Source: an uncultured Actinomycetes bacterium (GTDB lineage: Bacteria > Actinomycetota > Thermoleophilia > Solirubrobacterales > 70-9). From it: 11,457 nt of DNA. The translations under genes were made by a program, and so were the position numbers. The notes beneath the pieces were generated by a model. That model had not been told where the DNA came from and searched no databases. It saw only the letters and a list, made by a program, of their open reading frames with translations. This document shows, in pieces, positions 1 through 6,367 of this stretch. The DNA lies in the NCBI GenBank assembly GCA_946479725.1, contig CAMLHB010000062.1:1-11457 (forward strand), given 5' to 3'. The first letter of the stretch is position 1, and every line of letters starts with the position of its first letter.

Positions 1-293
1 AGGCGCGCCTGCAGCGCCGGCGAGGTCTCGAGATCGCGGTCGGTGGCGAGCGCCCGGTAACCGTCAGCGGCGGCGTCGATCAGCGACACGACCTCCTCGC
101 GCGACCCGCCGTCGACGATCGCGTCGGCGCACCGGCGCCAGATCTGCGGATCGATCTTGCCGTCCTCGAGGGCGCGCACCAGCGCCGCCGACGCGTCCCG
201 ATCGAACCGGGCCACGTTCGGGCCGCCGGAGCGCGGGTCACAGACGGCCGGACTGGCGTCGCGCTGCCCGAGGTAGGCGACCAGCGCGGCGTC
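1..293 (-). CDS. Partial reading frame of unidentified protein (continues past window start)
   Basis: From about base 293 down to base 1 the minus strand has an open frame with almost every codon ending in G or C, the mark of real coding sequence here. It reads DAALVAYLGQ at the start, then a Cys-Asp-Pro segment (AVCDPRSGGP), and an Asp-Gly-x-Ile-Asp-Pro-x-x-Trp-Arg-Arg-Cys segment, ending in charged helical sequence. The frame is offset from the anti-sigma-like gene upstream and does not resemble the beta-propeller-like continuation expected of that gene. I do not recognise the family; it looks helical and soluble. It is either the out-of-frame remainder of the same gene after an indel, or a different protein joined at a short shared sequence. 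Its own start and end are not visible. Confidence 0.5.
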
Positions 294-778
294 CCGTCCG
301 GCTCGAGGGCGCTCAGCGTCCGGCCCTCCACGGCGGCGACGAAGAGGCCGTGCGGCGACCAGCTCGCTTCCCGGTAGTGGCCGAGCAGCCGCCGCGAGCC
401 GTCCGGCTGGACGACCCACACGCCTTCCCCCGTCTGCACCAGCAGCCGCCCGCCGCCGGGGATCCGCGCCAAGGTCGGTTCCGGCTTCGGGACCGAAGCG
501 GTCAAGGTGTCGTCGACCCAGCTGCGGACCGCCGCGCCGGCAGGGGAGAGCAGCAGCGCGACCAGCAGAGTGGCGAGCCCGAGGCCGAGCGCGAGACGAG
601 GCATCGGCCGCCTCCTTCGCCCCTCCGAGGTTTGGGGGGTCATAGCCCCCCGAAGCTCGGAGCTGTCGCGCCGGTCCTCGTAGGCGGCGGCGATGACACG
701 CCTGCCGCGCTCCTCGGCTTCGGGCGGCTCGGGGATCGGCATCTCCCGCAGGGCTCGGTCGAGCTTGTCGCCGCTCAT
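80..778 (-). CDS. Membrane-anchored anti-sigma-like protein, reading frame lost near 279-293
   Basis: The start ATG (778-776) overlaps the TGA of the sigma factor gene as ATGA, so the two are translationally coupled. Residues 1-36 form an acidic/amphipathic segment (LDRALREMPIPEPPEAEERG) of the kind found at the cytoplasmic end of anti-sigma factors. Residues 61-83 are one hydrophobic segment (LALGLGLATLLVALLLSPAG). The outside part (about 104-166) has WD-like strands such as LLVQTGEGVWVVQPDGSRR and SWSPHGLFVAAVEG. No zinc-binding HxxxCxxC motif is seen, so this is not a classical ZAS protein. After about residue 164 the frame becomes an Arg/Ser/Pro-rich shadow ending at base 80, while the coding signal moves to another frame (bases 293-1). 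The true product is therefore truncated, frameshifted or chimeric. The anti-sigma role is inferred from position and topology. Confidence 0.6.
   Translation of the reverse strand: MSGDKLDRALREMPIPEPPEAEERGRRVIAAAYEDRRDSSELRGAMTPQTSEGRRRRPMPRLALGLGLATLLVALLLSPAGAAVRSWVDDTLTASVPKPEPTLARIPGGGRLLVQTGEGVWVVQPDGSRRLLGHYREASWSPHGLFVAAVEGRTLSALEPDGTPRWSPTSGSATPVRPSVTRAPAARTWPGSIGTRRRRWCAPSRTARSIRRSGAGAPTRSSTAGRARRSCR
623..662. repeat. Inverted repeat inside the anti-sigma-like gene
   Basis: Two 17-nt arms (623-639 and 646-662) match at 15 of 17 positions around a 6-nt loop. The outer stem is CTCCGAG/CTCGGAG and the inner stem is GGGGGG/CCCCCC, with an AA/TT pair between them. The repeat encodes the linker (about residues 39-51) between the cytoplasmic segment and the membrane helix. 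On the minus strand, AGGAGG and then an in-frame ATG (codon 59) follow 6 nt apart. A structure that slows transcription or translation before an internal start is possible but unproven. Confidence 0.6.
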
Positions 779-1323
779 CGCCTCTCCTCCGCCAGCCGCT
801 CCGCCTCCGCCGCTTCGCGCAGCCGGTCGAGGCCGCGGCGCAGGCGCGAGTTGACGGTCCCGCGGGGTAGCTCCAGCATCTGCGCGATCTCGCCGGGCGT
901 GTACTCGAGTAGGTGCCGCAGCACGACCACCGCGCGCTGCTCGGCCGGCAGCTCCTTCAGCGCCGCGATCATCTCGCCGCCGATCTCCTCGGGCGGCGGC
1001 AAGGGCTCGAATACCCGCTCGGCCGCGTCGACCCGCCGCCGCAGTGCCTCGCGCCGGGCCCAGTCGAGCGCCCGATTGACGACGATCCGGTGCAGCCAGG
1101 GACGAAACGGGCGCCGCCGGTCGAAGCGGTCGAGCGCGTCGACCGCGGCGAGGAAGGCGTCCTGGGCGATGTCCTCGGCCGCCGCCGCGTCGTGGACGAC
1201 AAGGTAGGCGGCGCGATAGGCGGCGCGCCAGTGCAGCGAGTAGAGCCGCGCCATCGCCGCGCCCGACCCATCCTGGGCCTCGCGCACGAGTTGCCGCTCC
1301 TCAGCATCCGTCTCAGCTCGCAA
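775..1323 (-). CDS. ECF-type RNA polymerase sigma factor (sigma-70 family)
   Basis: The 182-residue product has the size and two-domain layout of an ECF sigma factor. Region 2 (about residues 22-91) contains the core-binding and -10-melting helices, including AEDIAQDAFLAAVDAL and PFRPWLHRIVVNRALDWAR. Region 4 (about 119-172) ends in a helix-turn-helix, YTPGEIAQMLELPRGTVNSR, that would contact the -35 element. The start is the TTG at 1323-1321: GGAAGGGA lies 7 nt before it, and a stop codon in the same frame (the peptidase TGA) blocks any upstream start. The gene begins 21 nt after the M14 peptidase stop and overlaps the anti-sigma-like start by ATGA, so the three minus-strand genes look like one operon. 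The signal sensed and the target promoters cannot be read from the sequence. Confidence 0.9.
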   Translation of the reverse strand: MRAETDAEERQLVREAQDGSGAAMARLYSLHWRAAYRAAYLVVHDAAAAEDIAQDAFLAAVDALDRFDRRRPFRPWLHRIVVNRALDWARREALRRRVDAAERVFEPLPPPEEIGGEMIAALKELPAEQRAVVVLRHLLEYTPGEIAQMLELPRGTVNSRLRRGLDRLREAAEAERLAEERR

Positions 1324-1330
1324 GCCCGGC

Positions 1331-1338
1331 TCCCTTCC
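1331..1338 (-). promoter_or_regulatory. Ribosome binding site deciding the TTG start of the sigma factor
   Basis: On the minus strand GGAAGGGA lies 7 nt upstream of the TTG at 1323. No other start codon in this frame occurs between the peptidase stop and this TTG, so the site supports the unusual start. Confidence 0.6.
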
Positions 1339-1344
1339 GACATC

Positions 1345-2109
1345 TCAATCTTCTCTCACCCAGCGCCCCATCCGCACCAGGGCCTTGCCGAGCCGCCCGC
1401 GCAGCGCCGGCGCCAACTTCCCCTGCGGCAGCTCGACGACGAAGGCCGGGGCCGCGAAGCGGTGGTTCTGCCAGTTCGGGCCGGTGCCGGCGGGCCAGCG
1501 CATGAGGCGGAACGGCATCCGCGCCAGGGCCGCGAAGTGGCGGCCGCCGGCGACGCTCTGGCCCCAGGCGCGGACGAAGGGGCGCTCGCCGCGGTACTGG
1601 TGGAACCAGATGGTTGCCGCCGGTTCGAGGCCGTGGACAATGCGGGCGGCGAGGCGCGTTTCCGGCTCGGAGAACGGCTGCGGCCCGGAGTATTCGGCAT
1701 CGCCGGGCGAGCCGCTCGGCCGCCAGCCCGCGTTGAAGTTGCGGTTGAGGTCGACGCCGTCGGCGTTCAGCCGCGAGTGTGCGGCGGCGCCATCCGGGTC
1801 GAGGTTGGGGACGATGAGGATGTCGGCGCTCGGGTCGGGGCAGCCGTTGATCGTCGGCTCCAGAGCGCTGGCGCCGCACTCGTCCCCGTGGATGCAGCCG
1901 AAGACGAGCAGCTTGCCCGGCCACTCCGGGTCGCCGAGCTGGCGCACTTCGATCGGCCGGCCCTGCGCCGAGTGGCCGACGATCCCGGTGCGGGCGACGA
2001 GGTTGCCCGGCCGCCGCGGGGTTTCGGCGAAGGCGAGGAAGTTCCCGTTGGTGTCCGGCCGGTGCGGAGCGGGCGCGAGCAGCGCGAGGGCGGCGAGTAA
2101 AGCGAGCAT
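1345..2109 (-). CDS. Exported M14-family zinc carboxypeptidase (MpaA-like)
   Basis: The 254-residue protein starts with a short hydrophobic export signal (MLALLAALALLAPAP). Residues 71-79, GCIHGDECG, give the HxxE zinc pair (His74, Glu77). VDLNRNF (119-125) is the substrate carboxylate-binding Asn-Arg motif, IWFHQ gives the third zinc ligand His170, and VVELPQG gives the catalytic Glu226. All M14 active-site residues are thus present. LNADGVDLNRNF and the later SEPETR and WFHQ segments resemble murein peptide amidases of the MpaA type, so a role trimming cell-wall peptides outside the membrane is likely; the exact substrate is not shown. The ATG at 2109 is chosen because the hydrophobic signal begins there and a TATCCC box lies 5 nt upstream. 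It heads an apparent operon with the sigma factor (21-nt gap) and anti-sigma-like gene. Confidence 0.85.
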   Translation of the reverse strand: MLALLAALALLAPAPHRPDTNGNFLAFAETPRRPGNLVARTGIVGHSAQGRPIEVRQLGDPEWPGKLLVFGCIHGDECGASALEPTINGCPDPSADILIVPNLDPDGAAAHSRLNADGVDLNRNFNAGWRPSGSPGDAEYSGPQPFSEPETRLAARIVHGLEPAATIWFHQYRGERPFVRAWGQSVAGGRHFAALARMPFRLMRWPAGTGPNWQNHRFAAPAFVVELPQGKLAPALRGRLGKALVRMGRWVRED

Positions 2110-2114
2110 CGGAG

Positions 2115-2120
2115 GGGATA
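2115..2120 (-). promoter_or_regulatory. -10-like box for a leaderless peptidase/sigma operon mRNA
   Basis: On the minus strand TATCCC lies 5 nt before the peptidase ATG, with no Shine-Dalgarno in between. This fits transcription starting at or next to the ATG. No convincing -35 hexamer is seen. In the 48-bp divergent gap, the place where a -35 should lie overlaps the box of the opposite promoter. Confidence 0.4.
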
Positions 2121-2145
2121 CGTCTGAGCGGCCCCCGGAGGTCCC

Positions 2146-2151
2146 TATCCT
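2146..2151 (+). promoter_or_regulatory. -10-like box for a leaderless MFS exporter mRNA
   Basis: TATCCT ends 6 nt before the GTG start at 2158, placing the predicted transcription start on the start codon. A GGAGG at 2137-2141 is 16 nt from the GTG, too far to be a normal ribosome binding site, which also favours a leaderless message. The -35 region is weak. Confidence 0.45.
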
Positions 2152-2157
2152 CGACGG

Positions 2158-3768
2158 GTGTCCCGCTCCCAGCGACTGACGCTGATCGCGACGATCCTCG
2201 GCTCCACCGTCGTCTTCCTCGACAGCACCGTCGTCAACGTCGCCCTGCCGGCGATCAGCGATGGGCTCGACGTCGGCCTCGCCGGCCAGCAATGGGTGGT
2301 CGAGGCCTACACGCTGGCGCTGGTCTCGCTGCTGCTCGTCGGCGGCAGCCTCGGCGACCAGTTCGGGCGGCGGCGGATGTTCGTGATCGGCCTGGTCGGC
2401 TTCGGCGTCACCTCGATTCTCTGCGCTGTCGCCCCGACCAGCGAGTTCCTGATCGGCGCCCGGGCCCTGCAAGGGGTGACCGGGGCGCTGCTCGTCCCCG
2501 GCTCGCTGGCGATTGTCGCCTCGACCTTCGAGGGCGAGGCGCGCGGCCGCGCGGTCGGGACGTGGACCGCCTGGACGGGGATCGCGACGGTGATCGGCCC
2601 GGCCGGCGGCGGCGCCCTCATCGGTATCACCTCCTGGCGGGCGATCTTCTGGGTCAACATCCCGCTGATCGCGGCGACGGTGCTGCTGACCTTGCACTCG
2701 GTGGAGGAGAGCCGCGACGAGGACGCCTTCCTCGGCATCGACTGGGCCGGGATCGGCCTCTCCGCGGTCGGCCTCGGCGGGCCGACCTTCGCGCTGATCG
2801 AGCAGCCCTCGCGCGGCTGGGGCGATCCGATCGTCTGGGCGACGATGGCCGCCGGCATCCTCTGCTTCGGCCTCTTCATCCTCCGCGAGGCGACCGCCCG
2901 TCACCCGATGCTGCCGCTCGGCCTCTTCCGGATCCGCAACTTCTGGGTCACGAACCTGACCACGCTGGCAACCTACGCCGGCCTGATCGGCGGCCTCTTC
3001 TTCGTCGGCCTCTACCTGCAGCAGGTCGTCGGCTACTCGCCGCTGGAGGCGGGATTGGCGACGACCCCGATCTCGGTCCTGATGTTCTTCTTCTCGCCCC
3101 GCTTCGGCCGCATGGCCTCGGGCACCGGCCCGCGGCTGCCGATGACCGCCGGCCCGATCAGCGGCGGCATCGGGCTGCTGCTGCTGATGCGGGTCGGCCC
3201 CGACGCCAACTACCTCGTCGACGTGCTGCCGGGCCTGCTCGTCTTCGGCGTCGGCCTCTCGGCGACGGTGGCGCCGCTGACCGCGACCGTGCTCGACTCG
3301 GTCGACGAACACCGGGTCGGGGTCGCCTCCGGGGTCAACAACGGCGTCTCCCGGGTCGCCGGCCTGCTGGCGATCGCCGTCCTCGGCGCCGTCATCTCCG
3401 CCAGCTTCGGCGCCAAGCTCGACGACCACCTCGGCAGCGCCCCGCTCTCCAGCGCCGCCGCGACCGCGGTCGCCGAAGCCAAGGAAAAGCCCCTCGCCGT
3501 GCCAGACCTCTCGGGCAACGAAGCCGACCGCGTGATGGCCGCCGCCGAAGACGCCTCCACCTCCTCCTTCCGTCTCGGCATCGGCATCGCCGGCCTCCTG
3601 ATGATCCTCGGCGGCACCGTCGCCGGCCTCGGCATCCAGAACCCGGAGCGAAAAAGGTCAGCGGTCCCAACCCGCGGCTCAGCCCAAGCCGGCGAGTGCG
3701 GCCACAGCACCGACTGCGACTCACCTGAACAGCAAGAAGAGGCAAGGGCGGCCACCGAACCCGCCTGA
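2158..3768 (+). CDS. DHA2-family MFS drug exporter (EmrB/QacA type, 14 helices)
   Basis: The 536-residue protein is mostly hydrophobic and has the size of proton-driven 14-helix drug exporters. Helix 1 carries the motif LDSTVVNVALPAI (residues 21-33). Motif A, GGSLGDQFGRRR (62-73), lies in the loop after helix 2. Motif C-like sequence VTGALLVPGSLAIV (107-120) follows, and WRAIFWVNIPL (160-170) is the usual segment entering helix 6. It probably exports a hydrophobic drug or metabolite at the inner membrane; the substrate is unknown. The last 45 or so residues are a hydrophilic tail rich in Gln, Glu and Ala, less conserved in appearance. The GTG start is chosen because the protein begins there as the family does and a -10-like box lies just upstream. 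It is divergent from the peptidase; no TetR or MarR regulator is adjacent. Confidence 0.92.
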   Translation: MSRSQRLTLIATILGSTVVFLDSTVVNVALPAISDGLDVGLAGQQWVVEAYTLALVSLLLVGGSLGDQFGRRRMFVIGLVGFGVTSILCAVAPTSEFLIGARALQGVTGALLVPGSLAIVASTFEGEARGRAVGTWTAWTGIATVIGPAGGGALIGITSWRAIFWVNIPLIAATVLLTLHSVEESRDEDAFLGIDWAGIGLSAVGLGGPTFALIEQPSRGWGDPIVWATMAAGILCFGLFILREATARHPMLPLGLFRIRNFWVTNLTTLATYAGLIGGLFFVGLYLQQVVGYSPLEAGLATTPISVLMFFFSPRFGRMASGTGPRLPMTAGPISGGIGLLLLMRVGPDANYLVDVLPGLLVFGVGLSATVAPLTATVLDSVDEHRVGVASGVNNGVSRVAGLLAIAVLGAVISASFGAKLDDHLGSAPLSSAAATAVAEAKEKPLAVPDLSGNEADRVMAAAEDASTSSFRLGIGIAGLLMILGGTVAGLGIQNPERKRSAVPTRGSAQAGECGHSTDCDSPEQQEEARAATEPA

Positions 3769-3779
3769 GCTATCGCGTC

Positions 3780-3792
3780 AGCCGGAGCGGCT
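3780..3792. repeat. Small hairpin after the MFS stop codon
   Basis: AGCCG-GAG-CGGCT lies 11 nt after the MFS stop. It is a 5-bp stem with a 3-nt loop and no T run, so it is at most an accessory to the larger repeat that follows. Confidence 0.3.
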
Positions 3793-3796
3793 CGAA

Positions 3797-3891
3797 GCCC
3801 GGGGAGGGACACCCCTCGAACGGGCGGATACTCAAAACGGCGGCCTAATTAGGTCGCCGTTTGTTCGGGCGAGGGGTGTCCTTCCCCGGGC
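3797..3891. terminator. Nested inverted repeat, probable terminator between MFS gene and trpS
   Basis: Outer arms 3797-3818 and 3870-3891 are complementary over 22 nt with one mismatch. Inside lies a second inverted repeat, 3835-3862. Its arms AAACGGCG/CGCCGTTT close on the perfect palindrome CCTAATTAGG, with one G-T pair that would be a G-U wobble in RNA. On the plus strand the inner hairpin ends in TTTGTT, and on the minus strand in TTTTGAG, so it could end transcription both ways. The outer arms are not concentric with the inner one (16 and 7 unpaired nt), so the whole is a stem with an asymmetric internal loop. A small repeated element with 22-bp ends is an alternative. Confidence 0.65.
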
Positions 3892-3898
3892 CCTCACA

Positions 3899-3904
3899 TA
3901 GGCT
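3899..3904 (+). promoter_or_regulatory. -10-like box before trpS
   Basis: TAGGCT ends 9 nt before the trpS ATG. No Shine-Dalgarno is present between them, so the mRNA is predicted to have no leader or one of only 1-3 nt. No clear -35 is seen; the upstream DNA is the right arm of the inverted repeat. Confidence 0.45.
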
Positions 3905-3913
3905 CCATCCCTT

Positions 3914-4912
3914 ATGTCGAAGCCCATCATCTTCTCGGGGATCCAGCCGACCGGCCGCAAGCACCTCGGCAACTACATCGGCGCGATCCGCCAGTACGTC
4001 GAGGGCCAGGGCCGGGGGGAGCCGGCGATCTTCTGCATCGTCGACCTGCACGCGATCTCGGTCCCGTACGACCCCGAGGAGCTGCGCGAGCGGGTCTACG
4101 ACACCGCCGCGATCCTGCTCGCCGCCGGCCTCGACCCCGAGCGCTGCATCCTCTTCCGCCAGTCCGACGTCCCCGAGCACACCGAGCTGACCTGGCTGCT
4201 CTCCGCCGTCACCGCCCACGGCGACCTCAACCGCATGCACCAGTTCAAGGAAAAGGTCGGCAAGGACCGCGAACTGGCCTCGGCGGCGCTCTTCTACTAC
4301 CCGGTGCTGATGGCCGCCGACGTCCTCGCCTACCGGGCGACCGAGGTGCCGGTCGGCGACGACCAGCGCCAGCACGTCGAGCTGATGCGGGAGATCGCCC
4401 GCCGCTTCAACGCCCGCTTCGGCGACGCCCTGGTGGTGCCGGAGCTGCGGATCCCCGAGGTCGGCGCCCGGATCATGGACCTGCAGGAGCCCGAGCGGAA
4501 GATGTCGACCACCGGCGGCACCGAGCAGGGGACGGTGCTGGTCCTCGACGAGCCGCAGGCGATCCGCAAGAAGTTCGGCTCCGCGGTGACCGATTCCGGC
4601 CGGGAGATCGTCCGCTCGCCCGACAAGCCCGGGATCAGCAACCTGATCGACATCCTCGCCGTCGCCCGCGGCACCGACCAGGCGCAGGTCGAGAGCGAGT
4701 TCGAGGGCGCCGGCTACGGCGAGTTCAAGAAGGCGGTCGCCGAGGCGGTGGTCAAATACCTGGCGCCGACCCAGGAGCGTTACGCGGAGCTGCGTCCCGA
4801 CGAGGCGGAGCTCGACCGCATCCTCAGCCTCGGCGCCGAGAAGGCGCGGACGATGGCCGCCCCGGTCCTCGCCGACGTGCGCAGGCGGATGGGCTACGGC
4901 CAGGCGCGCTAG
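3914..4912 (+). CDS. trpS: Tryptophanyl-tRNA synthetase
   Basis: The 332-residue protein is the usual bacterial length. It joins tryptophan to tRNA-Trp in the cytoplasm using ATP. FSGIQPTGRKHLGNYIGA (7-24) holds the class I HIGH-type signature, here KHLGN. PVGDDQRQHVELMREIA (146-162) is the family segment of the catalytic Rossmann fold. The second signature is KMSTT at 196-200, followed by GGTEQGTV, in place of the common KMSKS, so the second lysine is replaced by Thr. The rest of the catalytic core and the helical anticodon-binding C-terminal part (from about 235) look intact, so I expect an active enzyme with a lineage-specific loop. It follows the large inverted repeat and has its own -10-like box. 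Its TAG overlaps the stop of the convergent downstream gene. Confidence 0.95.
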   Translation: MSKPIIFSGIQPTGRKHLGNYIGAIRQYVEGQGRGEPAIFCIVDLHAISVPYDPEELRERVYDTAAILLAAGLDPERCILFRQSDVPEHTELTWLLSAVTAHGDLNRMHQFKEKVGKDRELASAALFYYPVLMAADVLAYRATEVPVGDDQRQHVELMREIARRFNARFGDALVVPELRIPEVGARIMDLQEPERKMSTTGGTEQGTVLVLDEPQAIRKKFGSAVTDSGREIVRSPDKPGISNLIDILAVARGTDQAQVESEFEGAGYGEFKKAVAEAVVKYLAPTQERYAELRPDEAELDRILSLGAEKARTMAAPVLADVRRRMGYGQAR

Positions 4913-5577
4913 CGCCGGATCGCGACCAGTTCGTTCACCTCGTCGCCGCCCTTAACGGTTTCCTCGAGCGCGGTGCCGATCCCCCTGACGTAGAGCTTGT
5001 GGTCGACCACGCCGGGCTCCAGCGGCGTCCACTCGCGGGTCAGCAGCGCGTGGCTTGAGGCGGCGGCCGGCGTGCTGACGGAGGCGTCGAGGTCGAGCAC
5101 CCGGAAGTGGTCCTCGGCTTCCCCCTTGAGCATCTCCTGGATCCCGGTCTCGCCGCGGCGCGGGTGCGCGGGCATGAAGATCCCGGCACGGGCGCCGGCG
5201 ACGCCGGCCTGCCAGCTGCCTTCGCGGGTCTTGACGCTGCCGCCCGGGTTCAGCTCGGCCGTCGCCTCGCCGAGGTACCAGACGTTGCCGCGCATGTCCT
5301 GGGCATACCAGTCGTGCGTCCGCTCCTCGAGCTTGCCCCGGATGTAGAGCTTGTCGCTGACGACGGTGGCCTTGACGCCGAGAATCGTCTTCTTCCGGGC
5401 GAGCACCTGGAGCCGGTCACGGGACGGTTCGCCGTCCTTGCGACCGCGGTAGAGGAGGGTCGTCCCCGGTCGCAGCGGGAACCAGGCGTTGTCGACCCGC
5501 GGCGCGAATTCGGAGGGCGCCGGGAGCGGCGGCGGCAGCGCTAAGGCCGCAATTACCAGGGCCAGGCTCAATCCCAT
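4909..5577 (-). CDS. Secreted hypothetical protein
   Basis: The product is 222 residues from the ATG at 5577. That start is preferred over a TTG 6 nt upstream because AGGAGG (5587-5592) lies 9 nt from the ATG but only 3 nt from the TTG. Residues 1-20 form an export signal (MGLSLALVIAALALPPPLPA). The mature part begins with NAWFPLRPGTTLLYRG and contains THDWYAQDMRGNVWYLGE, IFMPAHPRRGE and REWTPLEPGVVDHKLYVRGIG. These are segments I associate with a widespread uncharacterised exported family in soil actinobacteria, predicted to be mainly beta strand. There are no cysteines or obvious catalytic residues, so no function is proposed. It converges on trpS with stops sharing CTAG and is divergent from scpA with closely overlapping promoter boxes. 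Confidence 0.8.
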   Translation of the reverse strand: MGLSLALVIAALALPPPLPAPSEFAPRVDNAWFPLRPGTTLLYRGRKDGEPSRDRLQVLARKKTILGVKATVVSDKLYIRGKLEERTHDWYAQDMRGNVWYLGEATAELNPGGSVKTREGSWQAGVAGARAGIFMPAHPRRGETGIQEMLKGEAEDHFRVLDLDASVSTPAAASSHALLTREWTPLEPGVVDHKLYVRGIGTALEETVKGGDEVNELVAIRR

Positions 5578-5586
5578 CTCCAACTA

Positions 5587-5592
5587 CCTCCT
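5587..5592 (-). promoter_or_regulatory. Shine-Dalgarno deciding the start of the secreted hypothetical protein
   Basis: AGGAGG on the minus strand lies 9 nt from the ATG at 5577 and 3 nt from the TTG at 5583. The spacing selects the ATG. Confidence 0.65.
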
Positions 5593-5598
5593 GGGTGG

Positions 5599-5608
5599 AG
5601 GCTACTCT
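5599..5608. promoter_or_regulatory. Overlapping divergent -10 boxes for scpA and the secreted hypothetical gene
   Basis: On the plus strand TACTCT (5603-5608) ends 6 nt before the scpA ATG. On the minus strand TAGCCT (5604-5599) lies 6 nt before the AGGAGG of the opposite gene. The two boxes share 2 bp, so polymerase could hardly sit on both at once. Neither has a good -35 hexamer; the assignment is from spacing and A/T content alone. Confidence 0.4.
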
Positions 5609-5614
5609 CCCCCG

Positions 5615-6367
5615 ATGGCCGTCGCCGACCTCGACCTCGATCTCGACCTCGACGTCTTCGCTGGGCCGTTCGACCTGCTGATGGCGGTCGTCCTGCGAGA
5701 GGAGATCAGCCTCCTGGACCTGCAGTTGGGCGAGGTCGTCGTCGCCTACGTCGAGCACCTCGAGCGCGAGGGCGAGCTGGAGCTGGAGGTGGCGACCGAG
5801 TTCCTCGTCCTCATCGCCGCCCTGCTGGAGCTGAAGTCACGGCTGATGCTGCCGAGCCCGGAGGAAGAGCTCGACGATCTGAAGCCGGAGGAGGCGGTGG
5901 AGGAGCTGCTGGCGCGGATGCTCGAGTACCGGCGCTACCGCGATGCCTCCAAGGTGCTGGCCGACCGCTTCGAGAGTCAGCGCGGTTACCTCTACCGCTC
6001 GGCGCCGCTGCCGCCGGAGCTGCGGCGGGTGGCCGTGCAGGCCGCGACTGCGGTCTACGACCCCGACCAGCTCGGCGCCGCCCTCGGCGACCTGCTGACC
6101 GAGCCGCCCGACGTCGACATCAGCCACATCCGCCCGACCGTCTCCCTGGAACGGCGGCTGCGGGCGGTGCGTGACGCGCTGTTGCGGCGTTCCGATTTCG
6201 ACTTCGACGAGGAGTTCGGCGGCGAGGACCGGCTGACCCAGGCGGTGACGGTCTTCGCCCTGCTGGAGCTGTTCCGCAAGGGCGAGGTGACCTGGGAGCA
6301 GAGCGAGTGCTTCGGGCCGATCCGGGTGAAGAAGGCCGCCCCGACGGGGATCACGAAGAGCGGATGA
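5615..6367 (+). CDS. scpA: Segregation and condensation protein A (kleisin)
   Basis: The 250-residue protein is the kleisin subunit of the SMC-ScpAB condensin, which compacts and segregates the chromosome. VFAGPFDLLMAVVLREEISLLDL (residues 14-36) is the N-terminal signature that binds the SMC neck. ATEFLVLIAALLELKSRLMLP (61-81) is the conserved central helix. The acidic C-terminal part (about 200-240) ends in a small winged-helix-like segment, LTQAVTVFALLELFRKGEVTW, for the other SMC head. I chose the ATG at 5615 because the conserved domain begins just after it and TACTCT lies 6 nt upstream. The open frame extends upstream to 5489, but only through the opposite gene. The stop overlaps the scpB start as ATGA. 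Residues 5-14 are an Asp-Leu repeat. Confidence 0.93.
   Translation: MAVADLDLDLDLDVFAGPFDLLMAVVLREEISLLDLQLGEVVVAYVEHLEREGELELEVATEFLVLIAALLELKSRLMLPSPEEELDDLKPEEAVEELLARMLEYRRYRDASKVLADRFESQRGYLYRSAPLPPELRRVAVQAATAVYDPDQLGAALGDLLTEPPDVDISHIRPTVSLERRLRAVRDALLRRSDFDFDEEFGGEDRLTQAVTVFALLELFRKGEVTWEQSECFGPIRVKKAAPTGITKSG
5627..5650 (+). repeat. Hexamer tandem repeat in the scpA start region
   Basis: Four GACCTC-type hexamers in a row (one with a T in place of C) encode Asp-Leu repeats at residues 5-12. A gain or loss of one unit would keep the frame, so this could vary in length without inactivating the protein. Confidence 0.7.

Noticed and set aside
1345..3429. 694-codon minus-strand open frame across the MFS gene, fused to the peptidase
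   Set aside because: Only its last 254 codons (from 2109) look like a protein. The rest is Asp/Arg/Gly/Gln-rich low-complexity antisense of the MFS exporter, usual in GC-rich DNA.
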